Positions 1-22,559 of a DNA stretch of 64,000 nucleotides are shown here, one piece after another. The stretch is taken from assembly GCA_964019415.1 (NCBI GenBank), contig OZ025871.1, forward strand, positions 2,257,129 through 2,321,128. Direction: 5' to 3'. The notes below the pieces were generated by a model. The model was not told the origin of the DNA, did not search any database, and was given only the letters and a program-made list of their open reading frames with translations. Position 1 is the stretch's first letter. Each line of letters opens with the position of its first letter. Both the position numbers and the translations under genes were made by a program. The DNA is from Ianthella basta. Lineage: Eukaryota > Porifera > Demospongiae > Verongiida > Ianthellidae.

Positions 1-3
1 CTG

Positions 4-68
4 GGGGTCTTTTGTCAACTGCTTACAGTGTTTAGTGCCGCTTACTGTAAGCAGTTGACAAAGACCCC
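4..68. repeat. Perfect-looking foldback (inverted repeat)
   Basis: The left arm (4-29) and right arm (44-68) are near-exact reverse complements around a loop of about 14 bases. The arms start with GGGGTCTTTTGTCAACTGC. It is probably a small foldback/MITE or the edge of one cut by the window. From 71 to 352 I see only A/T-rich sequence without a supported gene; it lies downstream of the stop codon of the first minus-strand receptor gene. Confidence 0.7.
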
Positions 69-352
69 TGGGTCGAAATGTCCTGCTTCCACCTTGTTCT
101 ACTAAGCTGCAGTATTGCTCACAAGTCACATGATTAATTGCTATGTACTTTAGTTATTATTCAGCTTCCTTATCAATATGTGCTAATTGTTGATATTACA
201 CACAATATGGAATATAAAAATACACTACACTCTGTTTTTACGAGTATGTGACAGTCGTAGAAATTTACTTTTACACAGAGTGTGAATAACATTTCAGCAT
301 TCTGTAAAGTACAAAAATGCACACATAGTGTAATAATTGTACAATTGTTGAG

Positions 353-625
353 TTACACTCCTCCAGGGGCCTGCCCTTTTGTTTCGTATGTCCCTTTTCT
401 GTGAGTGAACAATTAGATGTATAATAAGTAATTATTACACATTTTATTATCCTGACTATTACATGCACATTGCACACACACACACACACACAGTTACACA
501 AGGCAAACTTGAAAAAGAGTTCATCACTGGAGAACTGACCTTTCAACACAAACTTGCACATGCAACAGACATACACAACACTAGCGTACACACACACACA
601 CGAATGCACACACACACACACGAAT

Positions 626-692
<67 letters not shown>

Positions 693-769
693 TGCACACA
701 CACACACACACACACGAATGCACACACACACACACACACACACACAAATGCACACACACACACACGAAT

Positions 770-828
<59 letters not shown>

Positions 829-3705
829 TGCACACACACACACACACACACACACACGAATGCACACACACACACACGCACATGTACACACACACACACA
901 CGTACATGCACACACACACACACGCACGCACATGCACAATATGAAACAAAAGCATATACAGTATATACTCAACCGCACTCACCTCTCACATGACCACTTT
1001 ACAAACACAGAGATGCTTATTCCCACCGTAAGAAGAAGCATTGCACCAATTGCTCCTGTAAGGCCATAGAGACCACATGCCAGTGGCTCTGTTGTGCCTG
1101 TAGCAGGGGGATATACTGTACCATAGGGTAAATGTGGTGTGTGCGCGTGTGTGCGTGCGTGCGTGCGTGCATACTTAGCTACAATGTTGTGTGATTGAAT
1201 AGTGCAATAAATTAACTCTTTTGTCTGGGTCACTAACACAATTGTGTGTACACTAAGCTAGACAGTCGACTGAAGTGAACTGTGTGTAGTAGCATACACA
1301 CTGTAGCTATGCTGCACCATTAGGTTACAGTGCATGAGGTTTTTGTCGCCTGTAATGATTGCAACCACTTACACAGTGATACTACTCCACTGTTTGACGA
1401 TGACTGTGTTCCACCAACCAGAGTCACTGTTGGGAGAGGTAAACAAGGGATGTGGTCACCAGGTAAGTTGTAAAATGTACGAGGTATGTGGGCATGTTAG
1501 GGCAGGAGATGAGTAGGACATGTATGCCCGATTATGTATGCTTGTACCAATGTATATAGCATGCTACGGCCCATTGAGAGAGGTATGTTTGCCAAGTCAC
1601 TATGCACACACTCCCATGCACATATACAAATGTTTCATTATACATGGTAATTAAGGGCTCCAGCCCCCATGCACTCTGGTGTGATGTGCACATAATTATT
1701 AGACTGAAACTGGTGTATAAATAAAGCTAATGAACATTGTAGCACTACCAATGGTCAATGAACGAACGAACTACTGAAGCTGAAAAGTGTGCCAGCATGT
1801 CACGTGGGAAAATGGTTGATTTGAATTGATATGTCTGATGAGAGGTACCACTCTCTCTATAATACACATTAATTGTACAATAAGACGAATGAACTTCATC
1901 ACTTTCTATATATTTATGTGCTCCAGCATCAACCATCAGCACACTGATGAGCCCCAACAGTGATGAAATGGCTTTCTCTGTACGTTACTCTTCCATCTTT
2001 CCGATGACTCCATGGGGAAGCGATCATTGGTGTTATGTTTGTTACAGAGGGTAGTCTAATTACTGGATGATTATTCTGCAATTCAAATTCCCCAGCTACT
2101 TTGGTATCACTATATAATTGTAATAGTGTCATGCATTGTGTCACTGCCCTTACAGTATAGGTATAGGGAGCTAGATGGTCACATTGTGTTATGTAGCATG
2201 ATGGTGTCACCTCTCACCTGTTTCAAATGACACACTAGCAGCTGTCGTACTCCTCCTCCCATCATCTGTGGTAATGTACACGTCCAGCGTATACTGTGTG
2301 TCTGGGATGAGGCCAGGGACGAGGCACTCATAACGAGACTGCTGCTGGTTGCAGTCAGCCCCCACACTCCGAGTGATGTTTGAGCTGGTAATAAGGAGGA
2401 GGGGTGTGGTTGACTGTCTGCAAGCATCCTCATCTTGTTCCCAAGAGATGGCGACAGTGGTGGAGTCAAGGCTTCTAGCAGTGAGATCTCTGATTGAAGG
2501 AGGCTCTGTTTGTGTACATAGGATGAAGAGGGTAAAGAGCATCACTTGCAATAGTACTCTCAGTAAGACACATCACAAGCAGATGTACACACTCACATGT
2601 GCGCACATGCATGTATGTACAATGCCATGTAGATATCATTACATCTGCATGCACGTGTGCATTTGCAATTGCAATCAAGCCAAACTTACCATGCAGTTTC
2701 ACCATGACCTCGTTGCTACGCCGCTCTCCTGAGAAAGTGTTATACAAGCATGAATAGCGCAGTCCATTAAATGCAATTTGTATAGGGCCAATCTGCAGCA
2801 CCTCCAACACAGTCGTGCTAGTTATTAGTGTGTGCCCCTGCAAGGAGCTGCCTTGAAAGTCTATTGCTCGGAATATCTCGTTTGATCCGTTGGTAACCCT
2901 CCAGTCTGGGTCGTTGTGTGTAGCGTTGTGCCAACAGCTCAACTGCAGCTGGACACCCGGGCACAGTGCTTCCACTTGTGGCTCTATGTCAAGTCTCAGT
3001 ACCACTTGAGCTGTGACAGATACACGTGCAATAACACAGTGCAGTGAATTATATATGTTGATCCATGGTCACTGTCTAAGCTGTATATGTAGTTACAATA
3101 CCTCGCAATGCACTGGCATAGCACTAAAACCATCTGTAATGCAGCCACCTCTCTAAAGCACCCTAGCTGCCTTGCTGGTCTCAAATACGGTATACTTGTA
3201 CCAACATGTATATTTTAGCACTAAAAGATTGCATGCAGCTATAAAACAGCCGCCCTCAATCTGCATGCAGATAGCTAGCTCAGGCTGTAGATGTGTGCAG
3301 GCTATGGTATCCTCTAGTCGTGTTTGGCATCTTCTCTGCTTGCTCTATATACAAGGTTTGCACTGACACAAACTCGTGATTAACTAAATAAAATCTAGGC
3401 ATAGCCTTTGCCTCTAATTGGCAAATCTTGATTGCACATTCAACCTGACCGTATGATTGGCAGCAAGTGTACATCATGTGACAGCTTTCTGCGAGTGACA
3501 ACACACCAAGCAGGCTGCAGCTAGCTATAGCACTGCTGAATGGCTAGCTATAGGCCAGTGAACTAGTGTGGTGCCAGAAGTGTGTCTTATTCAGCTTCAT
3601 GTAGCTAGTGTGTTGCATATTATACACTATACCTTCTGCTCCAATGAGTAGAGAAAAGTGCAGAAGACTAATGCTGCAAAACTGGAATCTGCACCTAGCT
3701 GCCAT
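353..3705 (-). CDS. M1: Ig-FN3 single-pass membrane protein (pair 1, minus partner)
   Basis: Five exons read on the minus strand: 3705-3633 (signal peptide, starts MAARCRFQFC), 3010-2690 (Ig-like), 2505-2218 (fibronectin III), 1097-983 (membrane span) and 398-353 (tail, stop TAA at 353-355). All have GT/AG borders. The first three junctions are phase 1, the last is phase 2, and the model gives about 280 residues. The Ig-like exon shows Cys (ALCPG), Cys-Trp (LSCWHN), a second Trp (DPDWRV) and YSC near its end. The FN3 exon starts EPPSIRDLTA and contains ISWEQDEDAC and a Pro-Asp-Thr-Gln-Tyr turn. The span follows PLACGLYGLTG and is uncharged. The tail, RKGTYETKGQAPGGV, is very short and has no recognised signalling motif. 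It is diverged in head-to-head orientation from P1. It is presumably a cell-surface recognition or receptor subunit; no ligand can be inferred. The closest relatives in the window are M2 and M3. Confidence 0.82.
470..940. repeat. (CA)n microsatellite tract
   Basis: Long interrupted CA-dinucleotide tract with periodic ATG/CGAATG interruptions, in the last intron of M1. The open frames through it (His-Thr or Val-Cys repeats on both strands) are low-complexity artefacts. Confidence 0.9.
1334..1520 (+). repeat. Array-specific intron block, copy 1
   Basis: A segment containing ACTCACACAGTG-like sequence, TTTCACCAA-like sequence and GTAAACAAGG..TGTGGTCA recurs at the same place (FN3-to-membrane intron) in M2 (12640-13130) and M3 (27360-27790), and once more at 40672-41190. 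This copy is the shortest and most diverged. It reads as ancestral intron sequence carried along by duplication of the whole gene pair. I see no coding evidence. Confidence 0.6.
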
Positions 3706-4218
3706 TGTATACAGAGCTCCAGCACTAGTACTGCTAGAGTCTTCGTGTCACTGACACTCAGAAATGGAATGTGCACTTATATTAGCTGCTAAGAGACACT
3801 TGGCTTGTGTTTGTGTTCATATATAAGCTGTCTTATCTCTCCTCCTCCTTCCACCCACAGTTATTGTAACTAAATATGTTTTGCCACTTGGCAAATGCCT
3901 TTGTTACCATGGGTGCACCCTCAGCAGATATTCATTGATTGAAGTAGTTCACCTCCTGAATTAATGGACCAATGAATATTATTACCTAAGGTTTACATGT
4001 ATATGTATATGCAGCCATTTGTTGGGGAAAGTCCTTGCATGCTTGCTTATATATACAGTGCATATTATATGTGTTACGTGCAAACCTCAAATCTGCACAA
4101 AGCTGCAACCTCGGCCATGTTACCGGAAGTACTAGTGAACTATACAGTATACTGCCTTGTGGTCAGTTGGCGTTCAGTTTCTATAAGGCTGAGATGACCA
4201 GGTTGATCATACTCTGAG
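3706..4218. promoter_or_regulatory. Putative bidirectional promoter of pair 1 (M1/P1)
   Basis: This is the 513-base gap between the two divergent start codons. The block 3879-3989 is shared with the other two pairs: CTTTGTTACCATGG at about 3899, CAGATATTCATTG at 3924 and GACCAATGAAT at 3967. ATTCATTG and CAATGAAT are mutually inverted, so the core is a loose palindrome with a CCAAT box. Conservation at the midpoint of all three pairs is seen directly. A promoter role for both directions is inferred from the position. Confidence 0.6.
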
Positions 4219-10776
<6,558 letters not shown>

Positions 10777-11037
10777 AATGGAGTGTTTTAGAACTTTGTA
10801 TAATTTCACACACTGTTGCATCAAATATTATTTCTAACACAGCAATATTTCACATTGCAATTTTGCCATTCCTAATCATACTAATATTATGTTTAATTCA
10901 TTTATTTGTTCACATTCTGACTAAACCAATTAATTTTATAGTGGTAGGTAATCATGAGATTACTTGCAGTACCACTGCATCATCTGCATGTATATATCAA
11001 TGGGTAATGATCGGTTAACGTTACTGTATGTGATCAT

Positions 11038-11038
<1 letters not shown>

Positions 11039-11087
<49 letters not shown>

Positions 11088-11105
11088 CACACACACACAC
11101 ACACG
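11039..11105. repeat. (CA)n microsatellite
   Basis: CA tract in the tail-to-tail space between P1 and M2. From 10840 to 11038 I see A/T-rich sequence with no gene. Confidence 0.85.
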
Positions 11106-11210
11106 CATGCACCCGCACCCACACACATGTATGTACCCATAAATTATGGTATAATAATTATTATACATACAGTTTGTGTTGGGTTGCTGTGGCTCATGAC
11201 CACTCATGAG

Positions 11211-11483
11211 TACAGTGGAACCCCAGAAATAAGACCACCTGATCAAAGTGGTCTTACTTTTGAGGTGGTCTGATTTCTGAAGTTACATTTGAATGCACAT
11301 GCAGGATGTGGTATTTTGTGGTCTTGTGTGAGTATACCATCATTAAACTCAATAGAAGCAAATACATGCATACACATATTTCTGGGAAGCAATACCATAC
11401 ATTTCATAGCCGCTTTACTTTGGACTGCACAAAACGGTCTCATTTCATGCAAGGTGGTCACTAAAAAGCAGGGTTCCACTGTA
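11211..11483. mobile_element. MITE-like element, TACAGTGGAACCC ends
   Basis: The left end TACAGTGGAACCCC is the reverse complement of the right end GGGTTCCACTGTA. The interior has internal inverted matches (AAGACCACCT / GGTGGTCTGA). It has no coding capacity. Confidence 0.65.
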
Positions 11484-11749
11484 TCAGAACATGTACTGCA
11501 GTCATGTTGCATGCATGCATGTGTATATGTTTGTGGACTTGATGCTTATAGGCCCCAAACAGTATCCCACTGAGTATTCATGCACGATGCTATATGCATG
11601 CATACATACTACACTAGTACTATTAAAAATATAAGTAATTATGTATAAAATAACCATATACAAATATATATAAAATTCTCCACTGCGTTAACCATGGATA
11701 TAAATTTACACTGCCTGAATTCTTCTTCTCTTCTCCTGGTACATATTAA

Positions 11750-15293
<3,544 letters not shown>

Positions 15294-16251
15294 TATGAAA
15301 ACTGTAGGTGATGCTAATAGCACTACGTACAGCAGTGACGATATCTTCTATAGCACTAACAAGTGAGATTATACACATTCAGTTTATATAGCTAAGTGGA
15401 GGGAGGGCTTTCATTAATACATATTTACTAAGAGAGACCTGCACACCTGTTAGCAAGATTGCTTGGGTGTGTGGCATAGTGACCTTCCTTTACAAGATTA
15501 GCAAGTTTGCTTTCACATGTTAAGCAAATACGTATATATACTTTGTTGCCATGGCTGCCAGTCTCTACAGATATTCATGGGCTCTGCTAGCTTGCCACCC
15601 TCAGGCACTTTGCTTGCTAGACCAATGAATATCATTACTTATGATAACAGCTCCTCAGTTCTGTTGCACCATAGCCCACAGGGCGCTTAGACTCACCACT
15701 GTGCTGCCTGATAAGCCGTATTAGGAGAGGTTAAAAGTGGAAACGGTACTGTTTGGCACAAAATATTGGGGCATAGTGACCTTCCTTTACAAGATTAGCA
15801 ATAACATAGCACTAACAAGTGAGATTATACACATTCAGTTTATATAGCTAAGTGAAGGGAGGGCTTTCATTAATACATATTTACTAAGAGAGACCTGCAC
15901 ACCTGTTAGCAAGATTGCTTGGGTGTGTGGCATAGCGACCTTCCTTTACAAGATTAGCAAGTTTGCTTTCCCAAGTTAAGCAAATACTTTGTTGCCTTGG
16001 CTGCTGTCTCTACAGATATTCATGGGATCTGGTAGTGTTAGACCAATGAATATTATTACTTATGATAACAGCTCCTCAGTTCTGTTGCACCATAGCCCAC
16101 AGGGCGCCTTGATTCACCACTGTGGTGCTGCCTGATAAGCCATATTAGGGTACTGTTTGGCACAAAATAATGGTAGATAAAAGCAGATGGTACAGCTCTC
16201 ACAGACTGCAAACAATTCATTTTCCAGAGGTTCAGTATGTAGCTTGTTGAG
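15294..16251. promoter_or_regulatory. Putative bidirectional promoter of pair 2 (M2/P2), internally duplicated
   Basis: This is the 958-base space between the divergent start codons. The conserved core seen in pairs 1 and 3 is present twice: about 15521-15640 and 15960-16070. Each copy has ACTTTGTTGCC, CTCTACAGATATTCATGG and GACCAATGAATAT. The duplication is larger than the core: sequence starting TAGCACTAACAAGTGAGATT at 15351 recurs at 15807 with small deletions. A bidirectional role is inferred from position and conservation. Confidence 0.6.
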
Positions 16252-19200
16252 ATGACCTGGAGTTGTATTTTCCTTCTAATTTACCTTAAGCTTGTTCTGG
16301 AAAGGACATCAGTCCTAGCACAGACAGGTACAGAAGCTAATTTCTTTGAGAAGCATTCTGTTGTTAATATTATAAATACTAAAGTAGTACAGTAGGAGGC
16401 TGAATATTTTCTTTCATATAGATTATGAAAGAGTTGTATAGGCCTACGCTATATAGCAGCTTGACTGCATGTGTAGATAGTACAGTGTACAGTAACTACA
16501 CAGTAGCTAATTAACACTAGCCTCAAGACCAGAACCTAGCTAGTAACTACATATAGCTACGTGCATACTGTATAATTATGCAGGCAAATGTAGCTAACAT
16601 TACAGATATTAGCTAAGTTAGTGCATGGTTCACGAAATTCGGCACAGCCATTTAAATTCTTGTAATACCGTATAGCCGGAAATTTTGGCGGATTGGCGTT
16701 TTGAGAGCAATCGCCAATATTTATTCTGTCAAAATTTGTGGAATCATATAGTATTCCCGCGTAACAAGCCTGATTGCCCCATACCTATAGATTTATCGCC
16801 AGCATGGAGTTTACAACTGACTTACGCTACGTTTCCAAAGAGTTTTGGACACCGGAGGTGGAAGAAGAGCGCGAGGAAGCCGAAAGCAATCCGAACGGCG
16901 TCGTATATGCGGTCGCTGTGAAGACTGACGTTGAGATCATTGTCGGTAACTTACTGCGGCAGATTTCGGCAGGCTGTTCTCTTTTTCTGCGTTGGAGCGG
17001 TACAATTGTGTGCGAGGTCACAGGCAGCAGGCGAGCGTCTGCAGATCTGCCAAAAGGAGGCTTGACAGCCTTTGTACGTTGCAGCATTCCTGGGAAAAGC
17101 TAATAATTGGAACGAAAATAATTCAATTATGGTCAAACAACAGCGCGTGTACTCCTCAGAGACTCTTCAGCAATCTAGCTCCAGAGGAAGTTGGCCACGA
17201 ATCTGATTGCGCAACCCATTTATGACGTAACCGCGTAAGAATAATACTACACAGTATGTTGCACGATGGCTACAAGCGACCAGGAAAGGAGTAAGTTGGC
17301 AGTTTCTTAAGTGTCATTCCTGCAGAAGGTGTGACCAGTTTTGCATACCTTCTTCGTGCTTCCTGCTATCTTCGCTTGCAGGTGAAGAAGCTCCCTTTTT
17401 TTACCGCCGTCTACCGCCTCAGCGACATAGGGGTAGGGGAGGGGTAGAATCAATTTTAGATTCTGCTTCAGCCGCGCTTTCAAATGGCGTGCAATGTATG
17501 CGGAAACCTGCAAGCTCGAGCGAGAAAGCGAGGCTCGCCCTACAATACAGAATATTTACAGCGTACGCGTGTATGTGTATAAATTCGCTGCGCGCGAGCT
17601 TCCTGGACACAGTCACGTGATACGTGGCTACCCTCCTCTGATCTAGCTCTGTTCGTCTGGATTAGCAATTTTGCTATGAATATCATTATGGCACAGGCTT
17701 TGCCAAGCCGCCAAAGTATCAGTCAATCAATCAATCAATCTGTGCAAACATATCCCCAAAATTGGGGGTTGTTCTTACAATAAGAATGCTAATATTGCTA
17801 TGAGGGTCTCAAAGTATAGTTCATGTTAAGTACTTTTTTTGGCATGGTTCTATAGCCAGACTTAAAAAATCATCATGGCCATCTTTTTCTGGGTCTTCCT
17901 CTGGCCAAAGTAAATTTCGCCAAATACAGAAATTTCAGCAATCCGCCAAAATATGTTCTCGGCAATATTTCTGGCCATACGGTAATTGTGTGCCCTATTA
18001 CCTATGTACAACAAATGGTTAGGTAGCAGGTTTAAATACTTCTTTCACCACACAGCTGCAGAATGAGTTAAATTCTCTACGTGTTTCATATTACACAGAC
18101 TACTATCTAATAATATCATTTTACCACTGTTGTCTCCATACAGCTGAAGTGAGTATATATCTGGATCCTCCTGCCAACACTACCGATGGTGTGCAATCAT
18201 TTGAATACTGTCCCACTGCCTCCATATCAGTGAATGTAACCTGTACTGTGCAGGGAATTGAGTCACCATTACGAATAAACCCTCGATTTGGCATTGGATC
18301 TGACTTGTTTTACATCAACAATGGAACTAAGGCTACACAATGGAGAGTAATGCTTTTCTCAAAAAATCACACATACTTGAATTTTGGATTGCCTTTAAAT
18401 GCCACTGCTGATGGATTGAATATTTATTGCAAGAGTGAGGATTACACATCCATGAATATTACTCTGCTAATTGGTAAGGAAGATTGAGTGTTTAAACAAT
18501 TGGTTGTAAATGAGTATAATTAGCTATATTATGAATGGCAGTGGTCTTTGATTATATTTCTTTTTCACATTGTAGCCAGGCAGCAGTTTGAAAGAATATT
18601 TGTCACATTCTCTGATCTAGCTATAGTACATACACACATGCACAGAGTATTTGAAGCATGCAGGTTGTTGCATGTGCTGCATGAATGGTAAGTGTGGAGC
18701 TTCAGCTTAACTGCTTAATTTTGTAACTGTTCTATTCTCATTCATTTTATAGACAACACTCTTTGTATCAATCCTACATCAGTCATTCCACCCTCTTCAA
18801 GTACACTGGCTGATGGTGATCTGTCAATGTCTTCAATGCTGTCATCATCAACTGATGAGATTGTTTCTAGTTCACTCCTTCCACCATCAAACACCCCAGG
18901 ATCACCAGGCAGTAAGTATTGACTATAGTATACTTTGCATGGGCCACTAAATCAAATGTGCATGAAATATTATTGCATGTTACTGTGGAACCTGCACTGC
19001 ATCATAGGCAGGCACCTCTCTAAAATAGGCATTGGGCATTGGGGGTTGTGACGTCATCAAGATGGCAGCTTAGAGACCACGTGGTGTCAGAGGGCGCTCA
19101 CCCAAGCAGACATCAGCATGGAAGTGGCACACTTTTTCACTGCTCGACGACCTTTCCAACTAGAACAGAACCCACAGTAACAATGCTGAGGTTCCTCGTC

Positions 19201-21864
19201 AGCAGCGAGTACCACTTCCGAACGACGCAGACCATCGAGCATCTCTGGGGACTACACAATCGTCTTCTATGGGCCGCCACGCCAAACATCCAACCATCCT
19301 CCTCATAGAAGGCTCTCCTAACTTCTCCACAGCCATTGGCGAACCGCGCGATGTTTCTGCGGTGGCATCAGCTGCGGCGGCTACGTGTGGGCAGTGGAGA
19401 CACTGTGTAGACACCTTCAATCGCGTGCCACAGTGAAAGAGATCCTGGCTCAGGTGGGTGACGCCCCTGAGTGTCGCACAGCTTCATCAGTGCCAGTTGA
19501 GAGTGGTTAGAAAGCAGAAAGAAAGAGTAACCACCAACAGGCCAATTGGAAAACGAATCATTTTAGCTAGCTACTGATAGGCCAGTATCCATCTGGAACT
19601 CTTTCATTAACTTGCACACATTTTAGCTTCTTACTTTCTAACTCCGGTGCTGTAATAGGCCGATTCATGTATGTATGTATGTAAAATAGGCAGCCACCTC
19701 TCTAAAACAGCAAACTTCCTTGGCCCCAAATAGCACTAATTAAAGCATTGCAATCTACTTACGTATGTAGAATAGCCACCTCTCTATAAAGGCCAGTTAG
19801 AATTGGCCTAAAGGTGACTGGCTGAGAGAGCAGAGCATGGTGACTTAAGTGTCGAGTGACCAATAGAGACCGATTTAATCTCATGCATACAGTATATACA
19901 TGCATGTCATGGGCGTGCATATCTGTGTAGCTATTAACATGGGAATTTGAAGTTGATCAAAGGTGTTCATATTGTGGTTTCTGACTTCATTGTATATACA
20001 GGTGTGCCTACTGCCACAGTGGTTGCAGTTGTTTTAGCAAGTGTGACAGTCCTGCTCACTGTTGGCGTTGTTGCTTCAGTTGTATTAATACGCTTTGTCA
20101 TCTCAAAGAGAAAATGTGAGTCCATATATCATATTGAGTGCATGCATGGCCTGCTACATCCTTGCACCCTAAGTTTATGCAATTGTATACCTACGTCTGT
20201 GGCAGCTGGTTAATATATTGCTGCCACATAATACAGTACAAAGCTCATATAACCATGTATAGAAAATGTGTATTACATGCCACAAGAACACTGTGAGATG
20301 ATGCACAGAATGCTGTGCGTATATTAAGAGTAGAGTGGAGTAAGTCAAAGCCCTGTTGCAATATGTGGTGGTCACGAGCAAAATTAGGCCTTGGGGACAG
20401 TTCCAAATTTGAGTGAAGAAATTTCCCTCAACATAGCGACATGTGTCAGAGCAGATATGGGCTCTAATTGGGATATATTTCCCATGCTATCAATTCATGG
20501 AAGAATCAAAGATGTTGGTTGTCCTGCAATTTATTAGTAAAACCAGTATTTTAACCATATGTGCAAAGCAGGCACAGTTACTAGCTGGCATTCAAGCAAT
20601 ACTGATTCGAAGATCAATAGACATATGCTCAGCTACAAAGTGACGGCAAATGTGACCACTACATGCACCCTAACATCCCAACAATAGATATTCAATAAGT
20701 TAATGGCATTGTCATATTGCATGTATGCACTTTGCGATCAAATGCAATGCTAATTCTCCATTTTGCTTCATTGTTGTATGGTTGTGGTTAACATCAAAGG
20801 AAAAAAGTGTGCATTGTTTCTTGTAATTGGCACACTTTTTTTGGCCTTTTCAACCACAAGTGTGCGTAGGTAAGTAATTGTCACCTATAAGAGCCTCTCT
20901 TATCAAAACAATCACATGGAATCAATTTGAGAACTCGACTGGAAAGGGTAGATTCTCCAGAAGCTTCTCCTCGTCGTCTTGGCTGACTACCGATGTTACT
21001 CCAGTACCAGCACCGATGGCCGAAGTGTTGAGCTTCCTGTAGTTTCCCGTCGCAGATGTTTTCCAGCAGGTGGAACTCCGGATCGGCGAAAACAAGAGAA
21101 ACGGTGATTCTTCCCTTTCTCCACCCACGCGGTAAGGGTTTTGAGACCCCAAGACGTGAACTACTGCCTCGAGGCTACTGGAGGCAGATTCGCAGGCTGA
21201 AAAGGCTTGGATATGGGTCTGAACCGGTCTCAAAGCCGTAGTGGTCTTTGCTGAAGTCGAAGTCCTTTGATGGCGGATAGTTTTCCTCGTTTGGAGATCG
21301 TTTGGTAGCCATAGAGTTCTGCTGAAGGACAAGCAGACTACGGCAGCTGCTGAAAGACGAGCAACAAGCAATGTTCCGCCGGAACTAAGCGCAGAAGGGT
21401 GCATACAACAAGTAAGTTATTGTATGGTCAACGATGCATTGGCTCTTTATTGCACTCACCCTCGGGCGCTTCGCACCCTCGGGACTCGAGCAATAAATGC
21501 GCCAATGCATCGTTGATCATACAATAACTATTACTTACTATATCCTATTGTAATTACGTATATAGGATTGTATGGGAATCTAATTTTATCTGGCTCACCT
21601 ATGTCATTCTCCGTATTCCTACCACTTTTGGTGGCCATCTGTAAATAGCTGAAGGAGTAATTCCTGAACATAATACAGTATTTTACATTACAATTGGAGG
21701 CAGCCTCATAATGTGCATGTAATATGATACATATATACAACAATGTCGTTACTTAATGTACTGCTATATTCACTTATTATACAGTGCCTAGAGCTAATGA
21801 TCCAGTGCATTATGCACAGTAAGTGTTGTGGACTGACATGCAATGCATGCACTCATTTAATCAT

Positions 21865-21927
<63 letters not shown>

Positions 21928-21996
21928 TGTGTGTGCGCGTGCGTGTGTGTAATATACAAGTACTACACACACACAGTGTCATGTGTTCATGGACAG

Positions 21997-22051
<55 letters not shown>

Positions 22052-22251
22052 CACACACATGCATACATGCACTTTTGATCAGTCTTTCTTCACTGCTACT
22101 GCAATGCTGTAGACAAAGACCAGTTAATCAGGATGTTGATAGCCGCAGAGGAAACAGCAATATTGTAGACAGTGGTGTTGGCACCTTGCCTTCAGGTGCA
22201 GTTACACATCAAGGACCAGACAGTAGTCATGTGCAGCAAGAAACAATATAG
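16252..22251 (+). CDS. P2: Cys-rich ectodomain single-pass membrane protein (pair 2, plus partner)
   Basis: Six exons: 16252-16327 (signal peptide, MTWSCIFLLIYLKLVL), 18144-18473 (ectodomain), 18753-18911 (Ser/Thr/Pro stalk), 20002-20115 (membrane span), 21785-21818 and 22113-22251 (tail, stop TAG). The first four junctions are phase 1 and the last is phase 2, giving about 283 residues. The ectodomain Cys are EYCPTAS, NVTCTV and IYCKSED, with LCINP opening the stalk. Several N-glycosylation sites are visible (NVT, NGT, NHT, NAT, NIT). The span runs VVAVVLASVTVLLTVGVVAS and ends in basic ISKRK. The tail motif GTLPSGAVTHQGPDSS matches GTMPSSTVLHQGSDS of P3, the best-conserved cytoplasmic feature. 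No Tyr-based signalling motif is visible. The partner in divergent orientation is M2. Intron 1 contains the TIR element at 16676-17984. Confidence 0.83.
16676..17984. mobile_element. TIR element (TACCGTATGGCCGG family) carrying an ORF, copy 1
   Basis: Left end TACCGTATAGCCGGAAATTT, right end (reverse complement) TACCGTATGGCCAGAAAT; both are followed by GGCGGATTG-type sequence. Inside, on the plus strand from 16804, an ORF starts MEFTTDLRYVSKEFWTPEVE and continues through VYAVAVKTDVEIIVGNLL and LFLRWSGTIVCEVTGSRR. The same protein segment is kept in the second copy (28069-28747). No transposase is recognised, so the element is probably non-autonomous with a captured or element-specific gene piece. 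Confidence 0.65.
19030..19500. other. GC-richer insert in P2 intron, unidentified
   Basis: The segment is compositionally unlike its A/T-rich surroundings and begins near GACGTCATCAAGATGGCAGC. Open frames of 60-90 codons exist on both strands, but none has recognisable motifs or splice context. It could be a decayed retrocopy or element interior. Confidence 0.35.
21411..21538. repeat. Foldback element
   Basis: Arms AGTAAGTTATTGTATGGTCA / TGATCATACAATAACTATTACTT are inverted, with GCATTGG(C) / GCCAATGC and a GC-rich loop (CTCGGGCGCTTCGCACCCTC). Upstream (20920-21400) is a GC-richer stretch with an open frame on the minus strand; it has no motif and no paralogue here, so I do not call it. Confidence 0.65.
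21868..22050. repeat. (TG)n and (CA)n facing tracts
   Basis: A TG tract (21868-21924) is followed by a CA tract (22001-22050) in the last intron of P2. Facing complementary tracts could form a hairpin in RNA. Confidence 0.8.
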
Positions 22252-22559
22252 CTCTATAATGGGTCGAGTTGCCACTCAGTTATTTTAGTGCTTTATTCAC
22301 TATCACTTCATTTCTCACATTGTGCGATGTCATTCACTTTAATTGACACAAGACATTGTCACCACACATTTAATTCTATGAATCCCCGGTCTAACACACA
22401 TTATACTGCATATATAAGTATCATTCTATGTACTACAAGACTTGCAGAGAGAGTGGGAGCTGCATTATCATTAATATAATATGCAGTATATAGCATAATG
22501 TCTCAATGTGTATGCAAAGATGGTTGATTTGGAAAAGTTTCTGTATAAGTAAATTCATG

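Noticed and set aside
463..1069. Long His-Thr and Val-Cys repeat reading frames, here and at every other CA/TG tract
   Set aside because: They exist only because the dinucleotide repeat lacks stops in these frames; there is no splice context, start context or conservation.
20922..21404. 160-codon minus frame as a gene
   Set aside because: No recognisable domain, no paralogue in the window, and it lies next to a foldback in a GC-rich insert; likely chance or element interior.
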